Source of the DNA: Bacillus sp. V3-13
GTDB taxonomy: Bacteria; Bacillota; Bacilli; Bacillales; Cytobacillaceae
Direction of reading: 5' to 3'
DNA length: 39,215 bases
Assembly: GCF_002860165.1 (NCBI RefSeq)
Contig: NZ_PGUZ01000060.1
Coordinates: 1 to 39,215 of the forward strand
The position numbers and the translations under genes are program-made. Positions 32,890 to 39,215 of the stretch are shown here, in pieces (the stretch's first letter is position 1; each line of letters begins with the position of its first letter). Below the pieces are notes generated by a model, which was given only the letters and a program-made list of their open reading frames with translations, had not been told where the DNA came from and did not search any database.

Positions 32890-32918
32890 TTGTAAAAAAC
32901 TGAGTCTATCGATATAGT
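32890..32918 (+). promoter_or_regulatory. sigma-A promoter of ykyA
   Basis: TTGTAA (32890-32895), exact 17-base spacer, TATAGT (32913-32918; 5/6). It lies 30 bases before the ykyA start codon. Confidence 0.65.
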
Positions 32919-32948
32919 AATAATTGTTACCAGGTTGGGGGGATTCAT

Positions 32949-33611
32949 ATGTTAAATAGAAAAACAATCGGGCTTGCGGCATTTTTCTCTATAGCGGTTG
33001 TTCTGCTGGCCGGCTGTCTTGGACAGCAATCGGCCCCGGAGAAAATGTATGAAATCATGGAGAAGGTTGTTTCGCTTGAAGAAAGCTTTGAAAAGCAGCA
33101 AGAACCTTTATTGAACCTTGAGAAAGAAGAAAAAGAACTGTACGGGAAGATCATCGGGCTTGGAATGAAGGAATACGATCAAATTGTCAAGCTGTCAGAC
33201 GAGGCTTTAACGATGGTGGATAAAAGAGAAAAACATATGGAAGCTGAGGTTAAGAGCATCAATGTTTCTGAAAAAGAGTTTCGAAAGCTTGAAGGCATGA
33301 TCAAGGATATTGACGATAAAGAATTGAAAAAACAGGCGGACGATCTCTATGGTACCATGCAAAAAAGGTATGATGCCCACCGGGTTCTCGCCGATAACTA
33401 CTCAAAGGGACTCGAATATGACAGAGAATTGTATGAAATGTTCAAACAAAAAGATCTTACAATCGGGCAGCTTGAAGAACAAGTAAATAAAATCAATGCT
33501 ACTTACGAAAAAGTATTGGAGACAAATGAACAATTCAATGTCCATACAGAAGATTATAATAATAAGAAGCGGAAATTTTATGAAACAGCCGGGCTTGGAG
33601 TCGAAGAATAG
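32949..33611 (+). CDS. ykyA: YkyA-type cell-wall binding lipoprotein
   Basis: Predicted membrane-anchored lipoprotein of 220 residues with unknown function. The signal ends in the lipobox LLAGC (acylated C23). The mature part is nearly all charged helix, with coiled-coil character (for example EKMYEIMEKVVSLEESFEKQ, and MIKDIDDKELKKQADDLYG). It matches B. subtilis YkyA, which also precedes pdhA. GGGGGG precedes the ATG. Its own promoter and strong terminator make it monocistronic. Confidence 0.92.
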   Translation: MLNRKTIGLAAFFSIAVVLLAGCLGQQSAPEKMYEIMEKVVSLEESFEKQQEPLLNLEKEEKELYGKIIGLGMKEYDQIVKLSDEALTMVDKREKHMEAEVKSINVSEKEFRKLEGMIKDIDDKELKKQADDLYGTMQKRYDAHRVLADNYSKGLEYDRELYEMFKQKDLTIGQLEEQVNKINATYEKVLETNEQFNVHTEDYNNKKRKFYETAGLGVEE

Positions 33612-33613
33612 AA

Positions 33614-33650
33614 AACAGGGAGATTGGCGTGGGCCAGTCTCCCTGTTTAT
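33614..33650 (+). terminator. intrinsic terminator of ykyA
   Basis: AACAGGGAGATTGGC, loop GTGG, GCCAGTCTCCCTGTT: a 15-bp stem with one G-U pair, then TTATTGTTTT. Confidence 0.92.
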
Positions 33651-34072
33651 TGTTTTGTAATGATTCTTAAAATAAACTGATTCTTTATTATAACACAACC
33701 CGAAAAAATACATTTTTATAGTACAGATAATTTTATTTAAGTGATACAGTTAACAAAATAGAGATGAACTTTAATACGATGTTTAAGGTGTAAAACTTAA
33801 ATCAAACTAATTGACTCGGTAGTTTTATATAGTGTAAACTTAAAAACGGATGAAGATTATTGTATCAATGTAATGATGAAATGAATTGATACAGAATATA
33901 TTGGGCATGAAAAAAACAGATGGTGTTTTATAACCGGAGTTTGTGGAAAACTATTTAGAGGTCTTTTTTAACTTTTCAGATTTACCGCTTTATCCGTCTG
34001 TTCACTGCTGGTTTTTGAAAGCCTTTTATCTTCAGAGAGTAGCGCAGAACCTAATTTTATTGAAATTGGGTA
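33651..34072. other. long AT-rich region upstream of pdhA
   Basis: About 420 bases without an ORF that I can support. It holds the inverted repeat at 33861-33893 and two copies of TGATACAG (about 33742 and 33887), but no recognised operator or cre site. It probably carries pdh regulatory sequence. Confidence 0.45.
33861..33893. repeat. 9-bp inverted repeat upstream of pdhA
   Basis: TGTATCAAT and ATTGATACA are perfectly complementary, separated by 15 bases. The repeat lies about 180 bases before the proposed -10 and has no T run. It may be a regulator binding site. Confidence 0.6.
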
Positions 34073-34081
34073 TGCTATAGT
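34073..34081 (+). promoter_or_regulatory. extended -10 promoter of the pdh operon
   Basis: TG-C-TATAGT (34073-34081) is an extended -10 element (5/6 hexamer). The -35 at normal spacing is poor (AATTTT). It lies 57 bases before the pdhA start. Confidence 0.55.
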
Positions 34082-34120
34082 AGTAAAATTTGCCCGTAAT
34101 ATTATGACTTTTTTTAATGA

Positions 34121-35254
<1,134 letters not shown>

Positions 35255-35257
35255 GCC

Positions 35258-36235
35258 ATGGCGCAAATGACAATGATTCAAGCAATCACCGATGCCCTGC
35301 GCACTGAATTGCGCAATGATCCGAATGTTCTAGTATTCGGTGAAGACGTCGGCGTAAATGGCGGTGTGTTCCGGGCAACGGAAGGCCTTCAGAAAGAATT
35401 CGGCGAAGAGCGCGTATTTGATACTCCGCTTGCAGAATCCGGAATCGGCGGTTTAGCGATTGGCCTTGGTTTACAAGGCTTCCGTCCCGTTATGGAAATT
35501 CAATTTTTTGGTTTTGTTTATGAAGTAATGGATTCCATCTCCGGACAAATGGCAAGGATGCGTTACCGTTCCGGCGGCCGTTACAATTCTCCGATTACGG
35601 TCCGTTCACCATTCGGCGGCGGTGTCCATACACCTGAACTTCATGCAGACAGCCTTGAAGGTCTAATGGTGCAGCAGCCTGGCTTGAAGGTCGTAATTCC
35701 TTCAACTCCTTATGATGCAAAAGGTTTATTGATTTCCGCTATTCGCGACAACGACCCGGTCATCTTCCTGGAGCACATGAAGCTTTACCGCTCTTTCCGC
35801 CAGGAAGTGCCTGAAGAAGAGTATACCATTCCGTTAGGAAAAGCAGATGTGAAACGTGAAGGAACAGATTTGACGATCGTTACTTATGGCGCAATGGTTC
35901 ATGAATCGTTAAAAGCTGCAGAAGAGTTGGAAAAAGAAGGACATTCTGTTGAAGTAATCGACTTGCGCACAGTTGCTCCTATCGATATTGAAGCGATTGT
36001 TGCTTCCGTTGAAAAAACAGGCCGTGCCATTGTTGTCCAGGAAGCACAAAGGCAAGCGGGTGTTGGCGCAAACATCGTAGCTGAAATCAATGACCGTGCG
36101 ATTCTAAGCCTTGAGGCACCTGTTTTGCGTGTAACTGCACCTGATACCGTTTTTGCTTTTTCGCAGGCAGAAGCAGTATGGCTGCCAAATTATAAAGATA
36201 TTATTGACACGGCTAAAAAAGTATTATCGTTTTAA
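35258..36235 (+). CDS. pdhB: pyruvate dehydrogenase E1 component, beta subunit
   Basis: Beta subunit of pyruvate dehydrogenase E1, 325 residues. Typical segments are [19 protein letters not shown] (about 27-45), [37 protein letters not shown] and [12 protein letters not shown]. It binds the pyrimidine end of thiamine diphosphate. The AAGGAG before the ATG lies in the end of pdhA, so translation is coupled. A structured intercistronic region of about 100 bases separates it from pdhC. Confidence 0.97.
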   Translation: MAQMTMIQAITDALRTELRNDPNVLVFGEDVGVNGGVFRATEGLQKEFGEERVFDTPLAESGIGGLAIGLGLQGFRPVMEIQFFGFVYEVMDSISGQMARMRYRSGGRYNSPITVRSPFGGGVHTPELHADSLEGLMVQQPGLKVVIPSTPYDAKGLLISAIRDNDPVIFLEHMKLYRSFRQEVPEEEYTIPLGKADVKREGTDLTIVTYGAMVHESLKAAEELEKEGHSVEVIDLRTVAPIDIEAIVASVEKTGRAIVVQEAQRQAGVGANIVAEINDRAILSLEAPVLRVTAPDTVFAFSQAEAVWLPNYKDIIDTAKKVLSF

Positions 36236-36239
36236 TCAA

Positions 36240-36286
36240 ATGTGAATCCGGGGGAAAATAGGCGGACCTATTTTTCTTCGTCACAT
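36240..36286 (+). repeat. nested intercistronic stem between pdhB and pdhC
   Basis: Outer stem ATGTGA (36240-36245) with TCACAT (36281-36286), inner stem GAAAATAGG (36254-36262), loop CGGA, CCTATTTTTC (36267-36276). The inner stem with its T run could act as a partial terminator or a processing barrier that sets the E1 to E2/E3 ratio. Confidence 0.6.
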
Positions 36287-36334
36287 GATTTAATAAGCTA
36301 GTGCATGGAACGTAATAATAGGAGGTAGATTCCA

Positions 36335-37696
36335 GTGGCATTCCAATTTAGATTACCTGACATCGGTGAAGGTATTCATGAAGGTGAAATCGTCAAGTGG
36401 TTCGTCAAACCAGGTGATAAAGTACAAGAAGATGATGTGCTGTGTGAAGTGCAGAATGATAAAGCGGTCGTAGAAATTCCTTCTCCGGTAACTGGTACGG
36501 TTGAAGAAATTTTAGTGGATGAAGGAACAGTAGCTACTGTTGGTCAGGTGCTCGTTACCTTTGATGCCCCAGGATACGAAGACCTTAAATTTAAAGGCGA
36601 TCATGAAGATGAAGCACCAAAAGCCGAAGAAAAAACAGAAGCTCAAGTTCAATCAACTTTAGAGGCAGGGCAGGATATTAAAAAAGAAGCAGCGCCACAA
36701 CAAGCACAAGCCGGCGCAACCGGAGCTGGAGCCCAGCCGCAAACCGAGACAGAAGTTGACCCGAACCGCCGTGTGATCGCGATGCCATCGGTTCGTAAGT
36801 TTGCACGTGACAACGGTGTCGATATCCGCCAGGTGTCCGGATCCGGAAAAAATGGCCGGGTTCTAAAGGAAGATATCATTGCCTTCCAAAATGGAGGACA
36901 GGCAAGAGCTGAGGCTCAAGCTGCACCGCAACAGGCAGAAGCTGCAGCACCAAAGGCAGAGCAAAAGGCTGCCGCTGTTGTTCCGCAAGGTCAATATCCA
37001 GAAACACGCGAAAAAATGAGCGGCATCCGCAGGGCCATTGCAAAAGCGATGGTAAAATCCAAGCATACCGCTCCGCACGTAACGTTAATGGACGAAGTGG
37101 ATGTAACCAAATTGGTTGCCCACCGCAAGAAGTTCAAACAAATTGCTGCGGATAAAGGAATTAAGCTTACTTTCCTTCCATACGTGGTAAAAGCACTTAC
37201 AAGTGCATTGCGTGAGTACCCGGCTCTCAATACTTCACTGGACGATGAAACAGACGAAATCATTCACAAGCATTACTACAATATCGGAATTGCAGCTGAC
37301 ACAGAGAAGGGCTTGCTCGTTCCAGTTGTGAAAGATGCTGACCGCAAGTCTGTATTTACAATTTCGAACGAGATTAATGAGCTTGCCGGAAAAGCACGGG
37401 ACGGCAAATTGGCCCCTGATGAAATGAAAGGTGCGTCTTGCACAATTACAAACATTGGCTCTGCGGGCGGACAATGGTTTACTCCGGTTATTAACCATCC
37501 GGAGGTCGCGATCCTCGGAATTGGCCGCATTGCTGAAAAGCCTGTTGTAAAAGACGGTGAAATTGTCGCAGCTCCGGTATTGGCATTATCTTTAAGCTTT
37601 GACCATCGAATGATTGACGGTGCAACTGCTCAGCATGCTCTTAACCATATTAAGCGTTTGTTGAACGATCCAGAACTATTGTTAATGGAGGCGTAA
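36335..37696 (+). CDS. pdhC: dihydrolipoamide acetyltransferase (E2 of pyruvate dehydrogenase)
   Basis: Core of the pyruvate dehydrogenase complex, moving the acetyl group from E1 to CoA. The 453-residue protein has one lipoyl domain (about 1-80) with lipoylated K43 in [13 protein letters not shown], an Ala/Gln/Glu-rich linker, the E1/E3-binding domain (about 146-185, [20 protein letters not shown]), a second Ala-rich linker and the catalytic domain (about 225-453) with [12 protein letters not shown] (catalytic histidine). Translation starts at a GTG behind AGGAGGT. pdhD follows after 3 bases. Confidence 0.97.
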   Translation: MAFQFRLPDIGEGIHEGEIVKWFVKPGDKVQEDDVLCEVQNDKAVVEIPSPVTGTVEEILVDEGTVATVGQVLVTFDAPGYEDLKFKGDHEDEAPKAEEKTEAQVQSTLEAGQDIKKEAAPQQAQAGATGAGAQPQTETEVDPNRRVIAMPSVRKFARDNGVDIRQVSGSGKNGRVLKEDIIAFQNGGQARAEAQAAPQQAEAAAPKAEQKAAAVVPQGQYPETREKMSGIRRAIAKAMVKSKHTAPHVTLMDEVDVTKLVAHRKKFKQIAADKGIKLTFLPYVVKALTSALREYPALNTSLDDETDEIIHKHYYNIGIAADTEKGLLVPVVKDADRKSVFTISNEINELAGKARDGKLAPDEMKGASCTITNIGSAGGQWFTPVINHPEVAILGIGRIAEKPVVKDGEIVAAPVLALSLSFDHRMIDGATAQHALNHIKRLLNDPELLLMEA

Positions 37697-37699
37697 TAA

Positions 37700-39106
37700 A
37701 TGGTAGTTGGAGATTTTCCTATTGAGACTGATACTATAGTCATTGGTGCAGGTCCGGGAGGATACGTGGCAGCTATTCGTGCTGCACAGCTCGGGCAAAA
37801 AGTAACGATTGTTGAAAAAGGCAATCTTGGCGGAGTTTGTTTAAATGTTGGCTGTATTCCATCAAAAGCCCTGATTGCGGCTGGACATCGCTATGAAACA
37901 GCAAAGCATTCCGATTCAGTCGGAATTACGGCGGAAAACGTCAAAGTTGACTTTTCAAAAGTCCAGCAATGGAAAGCCGGGGTTGTTAAAAAACTTACTG
38001 GCGGAGTTGAAGGCTTGCTGAAAGGCAACAAAGTCGACATCGTGCGCGGTGAAGCTTATTTTGTGGATGCCAACACGCTTCGTGTCATGGATGAAAATTC
38101 AGCACAAACGTATACGTTTAAAAATGCGATTATTGCAACAGGATCTCGTCCAATCGAAATTCCTGCGTTTAAGTTTTCCAAGCGTGTTCTTGATTCAACC
38201 GGAGCCCTCGCTCTTGAAGAAATTCCGAATAAAATTGTCGTCATTGGCGGCGGATATATTGGTACAGAGCTTGGCGGTGCTTATGCGAACTTTGGCACCC
38301 AGGTAACCATTCTTGAAGGTGCGGATGAAATTTTAGGCGGCTTTGAAAAGCAAATGTCCTCCATTGTAAAACGCAACCTGAAGAAAAAAGGCGCTGAGAT
38401 CATCACAAAAGCTATGGCTAAAGGCGTCGAAGAAAAAGAAGCCGGTGTTGTTGTTACTTATGAAGTAAAAGGTGAAGAAAAGCAAGTCGAAGCAGACTAC
38501 GTATTTGTGATGGTTGGCCGCCGTCCAAACACGGATGAGCTTGGTCTTGAACAAGCAGGAGTAGAGCTTACTGACCGTGGCATCATTAAAACTGATAAGC
38601 AATGCCGTACAAACGTAAGCAATATTTTTGCAATCGGAGACGTTGTGGAAGGACCACCGCTGGCGCATAAAGCCTCGTACGAAGGAAAAATTGCTGCTGA
38701 AGTGATCGCCGGACACAACGCTGAGATTGATTATCTTGCAATTCCTGCGGTTGTATTCTCTGATCCTGAGCTGGCTTCTGTCGGATATACGGAACAGCAG
38801 GCCAAAGAAGAAGGTATTGAAGTAACTGCCGCTAAGTTCCCATTTGCTGCAAACGGCCGTGCATTGGCCCTCGAGGCCACAGACGGATTCTTGAAGCTCG
38901 TGACTCGGAAAGAAGACGGTCTTGTAATCGGTGCGCAAATTGCTGGAGCCAACGCTTCCGATATGATAGCAGAGCTTGGTCTTGCAATCGAGGCTGGAAT
39001 GACAGCAGAGGATCTAGCCATGACGATTCACGCTCACCCAACCCTTGGTGAAATCACCATGGAAGCAGCGGAAGTCGCTTTAGGAAACCCGATCCATATT
39101 TTGTAA
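37700..39106 (+). CDS. pdhD: dihydrolipoamide dehydrogenase (E3)
   Basis: Flavoprotein that reoxidises dihydrolipoamide with NAD in pyruvate and other 2-oxoacid dehydrogenase complexes. Of its 468 residues, the FAD fingerprint [15 protein letters not shown] is near 16-30, the redox disulfide is in [13 protein letters not shown] (about 45-57), the NAD fingerprint is [19 protein letters not shown], and the C-terminal interface holds HAHPTLGE with the active-site histidine. TGGAGG in the end of pdhC serves as ribosome binding site, so translation is coupled. A strong terminator ends the operon. Confidence 0.98.
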   Translation: MVVGDFPIETDTIVIGAGPGGYVAAIRAAQLGQKVTIVEKGNLGGVCLNVGCIPSKALIAAGHRYETAKHSDSVGITAENVKVDFSKVQQWKAGVVKKLTGGVEGLLKGNKVDIVRGEAYFVDANTLRVMDENSAQTYTFKNAIIATGSRPIEIPAFKFSKRVLDSTGALALEEIPNKIVVIGGGYIGTELGGAYANFGTQVTILEGADEILGGFEKQMSSIVKRNLKKKGAEIITKAMAKGVEEKEAGVVVTYEVKGEEKQVEADYVFVMVGRRPNTDELGLEQAGVELTDRGIIKTDKQCRTNVSNIFAIGDVVEGPPLAHKASYEGKIAAEVIAGHNAEIDYLAIPAVVFSDPELASVGYTEQQAKEEGIEVTAAKFPFAANGRALALEATDGFLKLVTRKEDGLVIGAQIAGANASDMIAELGLAIEAGMTAEDLAMTIHAHPTLGEITMEAAEVALGNPIHIL

Positions 39107-39115
39107 TAACGAACC

Positions 39116-39145
39116 AAAGCCCTTTTCCTCAAGGAAAAGGGCTTT
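39116..39145 (+). terminator. terminator of the pdhABCD operon
   Basis: AAAGCCCTTTTCCT, loop CA, AGGAAAAGGGCTTT: a perfect 14-bp stem, followed by AATATTTAT rather than a long T run. Confidence 0.9.
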
Positions 39146-39156
39146 AATATTTATGC

Positions 39157-39215
39157 GTGCCCAGCAAGCCGTTAATTGCTAGTTGGTGAAAGTCCAACCC
39201 GAGTAAGTGTCAAGA
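39157..39215 (+). mobile_element. 5' end of a group II intron (cut by the window edge)
   Basis: The sequence from GTGCCCAGCAAG onward, with AGTTGGTGAAAGTCCAACCC (39181-39200) and GAGTAAGTGTCAAGA, resembles domain I of bacterial group II introns: a GUGYG-like 5' end and a GUUGGUGAAAGUCCAAC hairpin. It starts 11 bases after the pdh terminator stem, where group IIC introns often insert. The intron-encoded reverse transcriptase and the 3' end would lie beyond the window. The class cannot be assigned from 59 bases. Confidence 0.6.

Overview
The window is a chromosomal segment of a Bacillaceae bacterium, Gram-positive and of moderate GC, outside the close B. subtilis group. Most genes match B. subtilis proteins I know from the cheV-ykyB-ykuD...ccpC-dapH-dapL-ykuU-ykuV and ktrC-rnjA-rpoY-ykrA-defB-ykyA-pdhABCD neighbourhood, in nearly the same order. 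All assignments come from reading motifs and recalled family sequences; no database search was run.

Layout. 1-1300: a small AT-rich cluster of unrecognised short genes, mostly on the minus strand, plus what looks like a decayed coding fragment. 1346-5009: an MFS transporter (UMF1 type), cheV behind a sigma-D promoter, ykyB and the L,D-transpeptidase ykuD. 5265-10774: a PAS-PAS-GGDEF-EAL protein, the Tat-dependent phosphoesterase ykuE, a C39-like lipoprotein peptidase and the EAL-like c-di-GMP binding protein ykuI. 10934-13375: a small membrane protein, a secreted DUF3993-type protein, and a glutaredoxin/MBL-hydrolase pair. 13555-19097: ykuJ, the c-di-AMP receptor darB, a 14-TM drug exporter, ccpC with its operator, and the diaminopimelate genes dapH and dapL. 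19282-24217: peroxiredoxin ykuU, thiol oxidoreductase ykuV and the heterodimeric ABC exporter yknUV. 24490-26939: the bd-type quinol oxidase ythAB. 27034-33611: ktrC, rnjA-rpoY, a candidate 23-residue cationic peptide, an EamA exporter, ykrA, defB and ykyA. 34139-39106: the pyruvate dehydrogenase operon pdhABCD with its terminator. The last 59 bases look like the 5' end of a group II intron that continues beyond the window.

Functional links. Three genes connect to motility and cyclic-di-GMP signalling (cheV, the GGDEF-EAL protein, ykuI). Two connect to cyclic-di-AMP (darB, ktrC). ccpC (control of citrate genes) and pdhABCD concern carbon flow into the TCA cycle. dapH/dapL and ykuD concern peptidoglycan. 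ykuU/ykuV concern thiol redox defence.

The region is mainly conserved core chromosome. The most unusual items are the cationic mini-ORF upstream of rpoY-rnjA, the group II intron just after the pdh terminator, long inverted repeats between the C39 peptidase and ykuI, a CcpC dyad overlapping the ccpC ribosome binding site, and the unexplained small-gene cluster at the left edge.
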